Source: Cerioporus squamosus
Taxonomy: Eukaryota; Basidiomycota; Agaricomycetes; Polyporales; Polyporaceae
Direction of reading: 5' to 3'
Assembly (NCBI GenBank): GCA_022592435.1
Contig: JABYQS010000119.1
Location: 1 to 64,000 of the forward strand
Length of the DNA: 64,000 nucleotides
Below are positions 1 through 9,937 of this stretch, piece after piece. Below the pieces are notes generated by a model. It had not been told where the DNA came from. It worked only from the letters and a program-made list of their open reading frames with translations, and made no database searches. Both the position numbers and the translations under genes were made by a program. Numbering within the stretch: the stretch's first letter is position 1; every line of letters starts with the position of its first letter.

Positions 1-16
1 CCAAAACAAGTGGCCG
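1..16 (+). repeat. Left terminal inverted repeat of the CACTA-like element
   Basis: CCAAAACAAGTGGCCG matches the reverse complement of 9752-9767 at 16 of 16 positions. Beyond it the arms share only patchy A/T-rich similarity. The window begins exactly on this repeat, so its true outer edge cannot be seen. Confidence 0.85.
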
Positions 17-366
17 GGCGCCATTTGCGCACTGCACTTTTTGCACGAATAATTCGAGAAATTCCTGAAATTGTGCTGGCCTCGCGAGCGTACGCATTCA
101 ATTATCTGAGCTTCTAAGGGGCCGCGTGGGTCTGTCGGTGAGTTTGCGAGACCCTACGAGACAGCGAGAGGGCAGAAAGCCGGCGACGCTGCTCGGTGCT
201 GCGAGTCGGTCATTCGGCGCCTATAGTCTCCGGTGACGGTCGTCGTCTACAATCAAGGATTCCCCTTCTCGAGGCATACACGGGCGGACTTGGTAACGGA
301 GGGATCCAAGTGGACTAGATAGACAGCGGACCTGTTATGTAGAACCGGTAGGAAATTGAGTGCTGG

Positions 367-1177
367 ATGGGATGGAAACCAGCAGTCGAGCAGACTGTCG
401 GAAGTTACTTGTCGGACAGTAAGAATGCAGCAACCCGCCCGTTGGCATCGTCCTTCCACTTGATTTCCAATTTGGGCGCCAGCCTCGCGGCAGTGACATC
501 GCAGGCGCGAGCCTTGCGCTCGGGCGCCTCGACCTTATCGCTCCTCCTCGAATGCCGCCGCCACACCATGCAGACCGATGTCCGCAAGTACATCATCGTG
601 CATGCTCGCCGGCACACCTTGTGAGTGCAGTAAGTGACATAGGAGTTTCATGACTGACTCAAAAGCTTCAGTGCGATTGAACAGGACAAGGTGGAGGTCT
701 CCACTGCCCGAGGACTCGCAAGTACCGGCGAGCAGCACAGCGAGTCCGCTACCTTGACGCACACGGAGGATATCAGTCTACAGGGAGTGGAGGGGGAAGA
801 GGAACACGAGGAGGTTCATCTCTACCGTGAGTCGCCATCTTTGCCGTCTTCTCTGGCTCAGTCTTAGTCTGCGAGCAGGCTTCGTGCAGTCCCTGGTCGA
901 CGACATCCTCCCCACCTCCCAGCGCCTCGATGAGCGCGAGCGACCCACTTCGGAGATGGAACAGGAGATCCTGACGCGCACGATGCTCTACAAGGGCTTT
1001 CGTGTTGGATGGTTGTTCTACCTACGCCAGTACAAGCAACTCGGGGATATGGTGACCACCTTACTCGACGAATTGGACCGCCAGGACAACTCGCCGCATG
1101 CACCCACCACTCCGTCTTCAGATACCGAGCTGCGGGTACTCAGAAATTCCCTCCGTCGCGTTCTTAGCACGCGCTAG
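367..1177 (+). CDS. Small transposon-borne gene, unknown function (3 exons)
   Basis: I do not recognise this protein. Splicing 367-620, 672-826 and 879-1177 gives one open frame of 235 codons before the stop. Both introns have good GTGAGT donors, and the joined frame is continuous at phases 2 and 1. The middle exon is acidic (a run of EGEEEHEE); the last exon is helical-looking, with residues such as MEQEILTRTMLYKGF followed by WLFYLRQYKQLGDM. The ATG at 367 sits beside the left subterminal repeat, so the first residues (WKPAVEQT) are encoded by repeat sequence; a later start is possible. It lies inside the element, upstream of and in the same direction as the transposase, which suggests a transposon accessory protein, but nothing in the sequence gives a biochemical role. 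Confidence 0.55.
373..402 (+). repeat. Left subterminal inverted repeat
   Basis: The stretch starting TGGAAACCA and ending GTCGAGCAGACTGTCGGA matches the reverse complement of 9354-9383 at all but a few positions. Weaker inverted similarity extends outward to about 250 and 9480 (ACACGGGC blocks). Such subterminal repeats are often transposase-binding sites in CACTA elements; that role is inferred here. Confidence 0.7.
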
Positions 1178-1605
1178 GCCTCGCCGTTGGAGTTAGACGT
1201 CACGATGGGGATGTGGGCGGTAGCCTCTGGTCCGAGGGCGGTGGGGTAGGTTTCCATGGAGCGATGGTTTGGACTGGGTTATATATTCAGATGTTCGCTC
1301 GTACTGTTACATTGATTATGTCTTCTGTGTACTATCGTAATTCACCTGTCTCGGCCTCATCGCCAGCATTCCGACATCCTGAGCGTCGCTGTGGCGGAGT
1401 TTCGAGACGCGCATGAGCAGCGCGCTCTCAATCGATATCGCAAAGTCAGGCTTTCCCTCTGCGCATTGCTCAACATGTTCCCTTCGATTTCTGAGTTCAG
1501 GGCATCCCCTGCAAGTGATGACTATGGATTCCAACATCGCAGTTGTATGTCGTCGCTATTCTACACCGGTGCTTGGATCACTGACACAAAGTAAACTAAG
1601 TGTTT
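1178..1605. other. Gap between small gene and transposase inside the element
   Basis: About 430 bp with no convincing coding signal. Short overlapping frames near 1391-1616 are not supported by splice sites or protein sense. It probably holds the 3' end of the small gene and the promoter of the transposase gene. Confidence 0.5.
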
Positions 1606-4600
1606 ATGCAGAATAGGCGTACTCGGAAGTGGAGTTGTACGCTCTGCAACTCCCCATACGTCGAACTAAGCCGCGCACTGAAGCACGAGGACACCATCGA
1701 GCACACACGGAAGGTCCGGGCCCGCGATCGCCCAGATGTCCTCTCCAGCCCATTCCACAAGCGGACTCATCGTGACGATGCGGCGGCTCCACAGGACGAG
1801 TTCCGCGCTCGCACACCGGATTCTCCAACACCCCGCTTGCCTTCCGGGTCAGCGCACAAAGACTTTGTACTGGCAGACGACGAGCTGGTGCTTGAAGGTG
1901 ACGACTGGCAAGGCATGCGGCCAGAGGGAAGGCTGGATGACAAGGAGGAGCGGTCAGAGTCTACGCCGCCAGGCCATGACCTTGAAAGTGTTCCTGACGG
2001 GATGGTTTACTCACCATTCACTGTCCATGGGCCGGTATTGCCGTCTGATGACCAAGACCAGCTGTATGACAACTGGGGCGGAGATCTTGCTGCGGAGGAC
2101 GACGAGTTTCTTGCAGGACGGTCGGACAGCGAGATACGCGCGATGCAGGATGGGAGAGGTCGAGGGGAGGACACTGATATGGGAGAACTTGACGAGGATA
2201 CCGACGAAGAAGTGTGGGAGGGACCTATGCGAAGGGATATGTCAGTCGAAGCTCGAGATGCCAGCGCGGGCCAGATGCGACAAATGCGCACCGTCGCGCA
2301 TGATCTTGCCGATCCGTTTGCGGGGACTCGGGACGATGCGTACACTATTCAACAACGACGTAAGTTCTCCATGCATAGCACAATACACGGACAAAACTGA
2401 CTTCAGAAATGCGTACAGTTCTCGCCCCAGATCTCACAGTCGCGGTGTCCGAGGAGGACTCGCATTGGCCATGGTCCAGTAGCGAGGTGCGCGTTCACTG
2501 TGAGGCTCCAGGAGCTGTGGAAACCTATTGACATGAGATCCTAGGCATGCTATACAGATGTGCAGAGCGCGTTTCCGCGATCCCTGTTCTCGGAGAGTGA
2601 GCTGCGTGTTTCTCGATGGTATGCCATGAAGACAGGATCGCAGAACCTACCTTCGATCAAGAGTGTCAAGGAGTTTCGCAAGAAGCTGGTCGCGATGGCG
2701 GGTACTAACCCACAGTCGCACAAGGGAAACTGCGGGCACCTGTACACCATGAGTGACATGAGCACAATATACCGCCATGTAAGGATATGAAGCATTTGAC
2801 TCACCATCACGGATATGGGCTGATGGTGAACTTGACGGTTCTGCAGGAATGGGCAAACCCAGTCGCTCGTGCTCGACTTCAGGTGTATGCCGAGGAGAGC
2901 GGTGAACGCCTGGCAGAGTGTCGTCAAGCACGACGCTGGAGACACGAGGTCAACGCCAATCTGGCAGCTCCGATGGCGCGGTCGGCTACGGGCAAGGACT
3001 ACTTCGTTGAGGAGATCGCGGTCGTGGATGTACCGGGACGAGGGCTCGCGCCTGTCATGATATCCCGCTGGTTCATGAAGGATAGTCAACTGTTGGCTAC
3101 AGTCCTTCCTCTACGCGTAAGTCTGGATGGTGGACGATATGTTATCGACGCGCGAACGGGACAACAGTTCGACATACCGCTGGAGGCTTTCCGCCTGTCT
3201 GTATTGGATCTGGAGGACAATCCGACGGTGCTGGACGCTCTTCAGCTTCCGCGCTGTGGGGATATTGAAGGTGCGTGTCAGCACTGAGGCTCTTGATGCT
3301 GGATAGGGATGTGGCTAACCTCATAATCAGGGGTGCTGCACGACAAATTCCCGGCGGAACCTCTCCAGAAATGGGAGAAACCACAGCGCAACCCATGGCG
3401 TGAACGCGCTGCAGGCCGGATGGTGTACACCTGTCCAATATGGCTATACTGTGACGACACGTCAGGGAACGTCTCGAAGAAGTGGAATAAACACAACTCC
3501 ATACTCTTCGTGTTCGCTGGCTTGCCACGCGAGAATGCGCAGCAGCTCTACAACGTACACTTCTTGGCGACATCGAACCTTGCATCGCCATTGGAGATGA
3601 TGGAGGAGGTGAATAGGGTTCTACAGTGTGTATCAGTTCTTTATACCACCGCGAAGTTCACAAACTAACCTTCGGCCACAGGGAGGGTCGAGCAAACGGT
3701 TTTGAAGTGTGGGACTGTCTATCAGGGGAGAACGCACTCGTCATCCCCTGGGTACTCGCATTCCAGGGCGATAACCCTATGTCTAGCGAGTTTGCGTCTC
3801 ATATTGGCATGGCCGGCCGCTGCATATGCCGCGTGTGTCGCAAACCGGAGGTCGCGGATGCCGCGCCCGAAGAAGAGCGGATACTCGATTTCCTGACAGT
3901 ACGTCAATACAATCATTGCCATTTAAGTAATGGATACTTACGTTCACGAAGGCCGGGGAACCTAGGTCGAAAGAACAGACTCTAAGGGACTTGGACGAAC
4001 AGCACCAGCGAGTCATGGGCGGTGCTCCGAGTGCGATCGATGCCATGGGGACAGCGACTGGAACAAAGGACAAGTATTATCAACATTTCGTCGACCTTAT
4101 CCAAGCCAAAGTGAACAAGTGGCGAGAAGACCACAAGAACGTACCTGCGCGGGAGGGGTCCAGCAAGAAGGCCATGGAACGGGAGATGCTGGAGGAGCTC
4201 CGGCGCACGCTGCCTGATAACCTCTTCAATCCGGTACTTCAGATCCCAGGTGCGTACTCTCCGAGTCTCTCTCTTTGGCCTGGGAGACTTACGATGAATG
4301 GGACTATCAGACTTTGACGCAAATCAAGACTCACCAGTTGAAATCCTCCATGTGGTCTTACTCGGCGTAGTGAAGTATTGGTGGCGAGACGCGGTTTCAC
4401 GGCAGAACACCGAGGGGAAGGCGAAGCTCAAGGCTAGGTTGTCAAGCTTCGATGTCACTGGATTAGGGATCTCCGCGCTCGCAGGACATACCCTCGTTCA
4501 ATATGCCGGGTCTCTCGTTGGGCGAGACTTCCGCGTCATCCTGCAGGTTGCGCCGGCCGTGCTGTATGGGATGATCCCGGAGGAGGCCTACGAGGCTTGG

Positions 4601-6767
4601 TTAGCACTCTGCAAACTTGCGCCGTTGATCTTCCAACCTGTGATCGACAATCTACAGAACTACGAGGTGCGTCCGTTGCATTCAAGTTCACAGTATATTG
4701 AAGAACATCACTCACCGTGCTGCACAGGTGATGCTAGCAGAAGCCATAACTGATTTCCTGCTTGCGACGACGCTCTGGAACCCGCAGTGGTTCAACAAAC
4801 CGAAGTTTCATTTATTCGTGCACTTACTGAACCATATCCGTCGCTTTGGCCCCGCGATCCTTTACTCAACTGAAACCTTCGAGTCCTACAACCTCGTCAT
4901 TCGTCTGCGCAGCGTCAACTCGAACAAACACGCACCAAGCCTTGATATCGCGCAGTCCTTCAGCCACATGCATGCTGTACGCCATCTCGTTAGCGGGGGT
5001 TATATCACCCAAGACGAGGATGGCCGACCTATCGCTCCTCGTCAGGCCGGACCGGGAGCTCGCAGTTTGCTGCAGGACCCGGACTTCTGTGCTTTCATGT
5101 GCATTCGTGACAATGAGTCCGAGGACTACATCGCAGGTAAGTTGGCGCTGCTCATACTTGTGGTACAAAGTCTCATACTATCTTGACGCACCAGGATGCT
5201 ATCGCCGGCCGGCAGCCAAGACGGACCCTCGACGCGGCCTTCGTGGAGCGGCGGAGTGTCGCACGGGAACACATCTTCCAGAGGTACCCCTCCCCAACGA
5301 AGTCATCACCTGTGCATCGCTGGTGTTAGCCAACGGTGATCGCATAGGGATCAACCACTACATACTGTACCCTCTTTCCTCCGCGCCTGAGCATGAGCTT
5401 GCAGTAGGACGAGTCGAGGAGATCGTCATAGATCCGGGGACCTCACGCCTAATCGGAGTCCTAGTCAGTGTTTGCCACATTGGTGAACCTGTCTTGCCAT
5501 ACCGCCTACCTTCGTGCGTCGTCGCAGGAACGATGAAGTTCCTGGTATTCGAGGTAAGTAAGATGCGCCTAAACTCCCAATGGGCACCCACATTTTCTGA
5601 CTGTGTCCCTACAGGAGCTTCTTGCAGGCGTGTCGACCTTCCACAACTGCCAAGCACACGGATGTTCAGTGACACGAACACGCCCGAGTGTACAGGAACG
5701 GGAACTCACCGATCAGCTCGAGGACGAGGTGAAACACGCTACTGAGCCACACGATCGTGTGCTAAACCTTGCGCAGCTTCGCAACGCGGCGCTCCTTGGA
5801 CGGTTCCGTTCCTCCGAGAGGTATCCAGGTCAGACCCCCCAAGCGGCTGTCAGGCAAGCATTAGTGAACCGTCAGCAACGCGAACTCGATGCACAGAGGA
5901 AGAAGGCGGAGGAAGAGGAGCAGCGGAAGGAAAAGGCGATCGCAGCGCAGCGTAAGAAGGCCGAGGCACAAAAGAAGCGTCAGGAGAAGGAACTTGCGAA
6001 GCAGCGCAAACAGCAAGAACAAGAGAGAAGACAGGCAGAGCGTGGCTCTGCCTCCCAACAACGCAAGCATCGACTCACCCAGGCAAGTGACCGCTCTGTG
6101 GCCGATGCGACAACTAGCGAGGCAGTCGCTTTGAATCCTGCCCCACCCAGTTATCATCCCAATGCGGGGATATCTGCTGTGCAAGGTGGTGAAGGGGTGA
6201 GCTCCAAACGTCCGGCTTGTTCGAGTATCTTGAATGTACTCACGTAGCGACTGTGCGCGCAGCTCTCGCGTCGGGATCCAGATGCCTCTCTCGTCCCTTC
6301 TCCATTGAACTCGCAGTACCCTCCGGAGCCCATCCCTCATGCCTTCCATCCCGCTTCCCAACGGTCAGACCTGTCAGAGAATCCCAGTCAATACAGTCAG
6401 TACCCAAGCCCATATGGTGCCGCATCGAATTTCCGAGACGTACCTCTGTCAAGTGCCGCGTTGACGGCGAGATTCAGTCTTCCACCAGCTCCCACTGGTC
6501 CCCTTGAGTATCGCTGGCCAATGGTATGTACTTCCATCGATCCTTGTAAGCTGTACACACTGATAAAGTTAGTCAATCCAGTCGCAGACATATCCGATGC
6601 AAGCATACGCACGTCCTGAACCTGCGCGAACGTTCACACCGACCCAAACAGCTCCTTCAGAATCCGAGGGTGTGGCAGGACTCCAAAGGCCTGAAGTCAA
6701 CTGGCGTTCTGCAGGAGAGCTCCGGCGGTCTTGGGATTATGTAGAGGACAGAGAGGATGACTGTTGA
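1606..6767 (+). CDS. CACTA-family Tnp2-like transposase (13 exons)
   Basis: Predicted exons are 1606-2359, 2407-2486, 2545-2778, 2847-3270, 3331-3625, 3682-3898, 3952-4249, 4311-4666, 4728-5136, 5195-5553, 5615-6196, 6263-6523 and 6588-6767; every junction keeps the frame. The N-terminus has a C2H2 finger (CTLC followed by H and H). The core has blocks typical of fungal Tnp2 transposases: YCDDTSGNVSKKWNKHNS with a likely catalytic aspartate, AGLP, FQGDNPMSSEFASHIGM followed by CRVCR, and SPVEILHVVLLGVVKYWWRD. A C-terminal FHNCQAHGC block precedes a lysine/glutamine-rich coiled coil (exon 11) and a proline-rich tail. The family excises and inserts its own element through terminal repeats. The start is the ATG at 1606, just before the finger. 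In exon 10 (about 5195-5290) the spliced frame is arginine-rich and an alternative frame also looks coding, so that part is least certain. Confidence 0.85.
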
Positions 6768-7518
6768 CTGCAGCCTTGCCAGCAAGGCTTTCGAAGCCAT
6801 GGCCTGCTCTCACGCTGCCGGACACGCGTGAACTTTGTCAATTCGCGCCCACAAACCCAAATACTTACGCGTTCGGCACAGCCGCTCATTCTCCTGATCC
6901 CGTTCGCTCGCTGTTCTTTCTTCCAACCGCGCCTCTGCTACCTTTCTACTGTCTCTCACTTCCTGCTTGCATCTCTGGACGCTGCTCTGGACAATACTTC
7001 GTATATTTCCCTGTACGCCCAGACCAACAATTAATCATCAGTTACCGTTCAGTAGAATCAAGGGCGCGTCCACCGAACGTCGAATGCCTCGAGTTCTCGT
7101 TCGCCGACATTCATCAAGACTCCATCTCGTCCATCGGGAGCTCCCCGGAGCTCACTCGTGCCCAAGACCAGGCGCAGTGACCGTTCATGAGTGCAGCAGA
7201 GTGTCACACAGCGATTATCAGGGCTCCCGCAGGTAAGTCACGATTTCACTCGCTGGACTCGGACTCGGAGAGTTGAGCCTCCTGCGTGCATTCGACTGTG
7301 TGCTGTGCATGCAGTCGAATGCATGCAAGATGGCACTCTGCAAATCTCTCGAGGCGGAGAGGCTGTGCAGGGACCGCCGATTGCGATCTCTTGTTTGGCC
7401 CCGCACCAGCTTTGTTTGGCCTGCGTTGCTGGCAACGCTCCAGCAGGGCCCTTTGCTGTCGAGTTCAACCTTTGCTTCATTTGCCAGGTCCCTCTCTCTC
7501 TCCTCAGTCATTGACAGA
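6768..7518. other. Intergenic region inside the element
   Basis: About 750 bp, pyrimidine-rich near 6890-6970 and 7480-7515, as in fungal promoters and 5' leaders. Open frames exist on both strands but none splices into a sensible protein. It probably carries the promoter of the second element gene. Confidence 0.5.
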
Positions 7519-9132
7519 ATGACAACCACCCCGGGGCCTATTCGCAACGCCTCGAATGCAGCGGCGCGCACCCATGCTCACCCATACCCCCGTATTGACG
7601 CTCTGGCGGGATCCCCTGGACTCGGCGGTCACAGCGAGCTCCCTGCCACCGCGAACACACGCTACAACACCCCGACCTCGGCCCACGGCTCACCATTCAC
7701 AGGCCCCGGCGAAGTCGATGTCCAATTTCCCCTTGCCGGCTCGACCGCTGCAGCTCAAGGCGCACTCGCTCAACATCGTCCTCCGAACTCCGTGGGGCGC
7801 ACCAGCAACTTTGCCCCAAGCACGCCCATCTCCCCTTCGCATATGAATTCTATCGACATCGACTTGCTGATCACGCAGCATGGGCAAGACGGTCTGCGGA
7901 ACTTCGTCCATATGTTTAGCATGGTGTGAACACTTGCCGCTTCCTGCGTTATCATGAACTGACCGCGCCAACCAGATGCCTACCGACGACAAGCTTGTGC
8001 ATCTTTTGCTCCACCTTTTGGACACCGATCAACGCGTCAGAGAAGTCGTCGCAGCGCAGAACCAGATTCAACTACGCCTCGGCCGCATGGAGCAGCTGGT
8101 CCGTCTCGCATGGAGACCCACAGAACCACAGGAGGTAAGTCCCCTTGGTGATCCCCCCGCACCGTCAAGTGACGGAATACGGTAGAAACTGCTCCGTGCC
8201 ATCATCCGCCACTATCTCATTCAACCAGTGGGAAGCTATCTTGACGTCGGTCCCATTGCCAAGGTATGTGACACGTCTACCACCATCTCCGTTCATGTAT
8301 CAAATATGTCTTATTCTCTAGGACTATCTACGCGACCCCAACCATGCCAAGAAGCTCCGACTCGAGCTGTATAACACAGATCAGACCGTGGCCCATACCG
8401 TCGACGAGTTCATCAAGAAGGAGGTTGGACAGCTGAAGAGCGCGCTACGCAAGGCGGTAAGTTACGTACATCCGCATCTGTACAGCAGCTGACAGCGTTG
8501 GTTCTGCATCTAGATATTCAATTCCTGCAAGAATAACATCTCCCTGGCAGCGACATCACGCAACCTAGTCGACAACTACCACCTGCCAATCATCCCTAAG
8601 GTAGTCCCCGACTCCATCCAGGCCACCATCGCGCTACTGGTGAGTTGTTATCCGGATGCCCATCACTGTATACTTACGTTCACACAGCGTGAGATCGCGA
8701 AACCGCTCGCAGTCAAAACCAACAGGCGCGGCGGAGATACCGGGTTCTGGGGTGACGTCGAGGAGCGCCTTGAGAAGGAATACAATACAAACGGCAAGGA
8801 CCGCACAACAGGTGGTGAAGCATGGCTAGAGTATGTCCTCCAACGCATCTATATTGGATTGTACTAACGGCATTCGGGCTCTCAGGTGGGAGAAGACGAT
8901 GATCGAGGCAGACGAGAAGCTGTTCGAAGGTAGCACTGGGCGGCGGCGGCGCGGTCGCGCGGCTCCGCAGACTCGAGCTGAACTCGACGCAGCCATGGGC
9001 GAAGGTATAGAGGGCTATGGGAACCAGTGGGATAACGAAGACACTGCCGTTCCCGAGGGAGGCGGTGATGCGCCGCTGACTATGAGCTCCCTTGGGAACA
9101 TGGCTGAGACTGCGACGCTCCCTACTTTGTAA
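7519..9132 (+). CDS. Second transposon gene, unknown function (7 exons)
   Basis: Predicted exons are 7519-7923, 7976-8134, 8186-8263, 8322-8456, 8514-8639, 8688-8830 and 8886-9132, giving 430 residues with every junction in frame. The first ~110 residues are low-complexity (A, P, G, T, S), then the rest is a soluble, mainly helical-looking domain containing blocks such as LVHLLLHLLDTDQRVREVV, RAIIRHYLIQPVGSYLD, VDEFIKKEVGQLKSALRKA and a WEKTMIEADEKLF motif. I see no zinc finger, membrane segment or known catalytic motif. It lies between the transposase and the right terminal repeat and points the same way, the place where CACTA elements often carry a second gene for a DNA-binding or regulatory protein. 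That analogy is the only hint to function. The ATG at 7519 is chosen because the frame upstream is pyrimidine-rich leader. Confidence 0.75.
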
Positions 9133-9751
9133 CTTTACCGTACTAGTGCTTAATGTGATCCCACGATGCCATTCTATTGTGCCATTGCGTGTAAGACTCA
9201 ATACTTGTGCGATTAGGAGGAATTCACTGTGTCTACACCCTGCCCGTCCCCGCCGCACAGTGCTGCCGCCCCGCGCTGCCCAATATGGTATATGATCTGC
9301 TTGCTAACGCCACCGGGCTCTCTTATTGCCATCAAGTGGTGATGCCGTTGGATTCCGATAGTCTGCTCGACGATTGGTTTCCAACCGTCCCTCTGCCGGT
9401 TTCCAGCTGCATAGCCCACCACTGGCACTTCATTGTCGTCAGGTCTGCCCGTGTAGAGAGCATCGGAACTGAAATATAATCAATTCAATAATACCCAAGA
9501 TGACTTTGAGGAGCGACGGTGTAGAAGGGCACTTGTTTTTAACCTCAGAGCTATTCAACATCTGGATGTGACCTGGCGCATCTAGCCGGCTACAGCGCAC
9601 TCCTACATGCCCCAAGATACTCACACAGACTGACGATTGTCTGTTCAGTCCTCCAGTATTGTAATGAGGACCCGTAGGGGCGTATTCAGAGCTCACACGA
9701 ATTTCTTCAATTTCTCGCGTCGAAATTGCAAGCGCGTCAGTCGGAGTCGCG
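9133..9751. other. Right internal end of the element
   Basis: No gene is supported between the stop at 9132 and the right terminal repeat. The stretch includes the right subterminal repeat and weaker inverted similarity to the left end. Confidence 0.6.
9354..9383 (-). repeat. Right subterminal inverted repeat
   Basis: The reverse complement matches 373-402 with a few mismatches, keeping the core GTCGAGCAGACT and the flanks TGGAAACCA and TCGGA. Confidence 0.7.
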
Positions 9752-9767
9752 CGGCCACTTGTTTTGG
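9752..9767 (-). repeat. Right terminal inverted repeat of the CACTA-like element
   Basis: CGGCCACTTGTTTTGG is the exact reverse complement of positions 1-16. The sequence after it (AAATAGCTG) is taken to be host flank. Confidence 0.85.
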
Positions 9768-9937
9768 AAATAGCTGTACTTAACCTTACTTGTTCTGATT
9801 CAAGTTACAGTAACTGGCTAACTGCGGTTGTAACTACCCTCCTAGTCTCTACCATATACTTCGACAGATGTGAGTGCGTTACCCTGATCCCGAGTAGAAG
9901 GAACGATATTAACTTGGGCATCATTCGAGGAGAGGCC

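Larger units (their letters stand above)
1..9767. mobile_element. CACTA-like (Tnp2-type) DNA transposon, apparently complete
   Basis: The first 16 bases, CCAAAACAAGTGGCCG, recur as an exact reverse complement at 9752-9767, and a second inverted repeat lies inside (373-402 against 9354-9383). Between the ends are a 13-exon gene for a Tnp2-like transposase and two further spliced genes, all on the + strand. The ends do not read CACTA, so the superfamily rests on the transposase, not the termini. The left flank lies outside the window, so a target-site duplication cannot be tested and the left end could extend further. The right end lies only 54 bp from the start of a segmental duplication. All three reading frames appear open after splicing, suggesting a fairly young insertion (inference). 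Confidence 0.8.

Noticed and set aside
9213..9479. Frames containing WKPIVEQT / SLLDDWFP near the right transposon end
   Set aside because: Similarity to the frames at 253-459 and 367 comes from the inverted subterminal repeat, not from a second gene copy.
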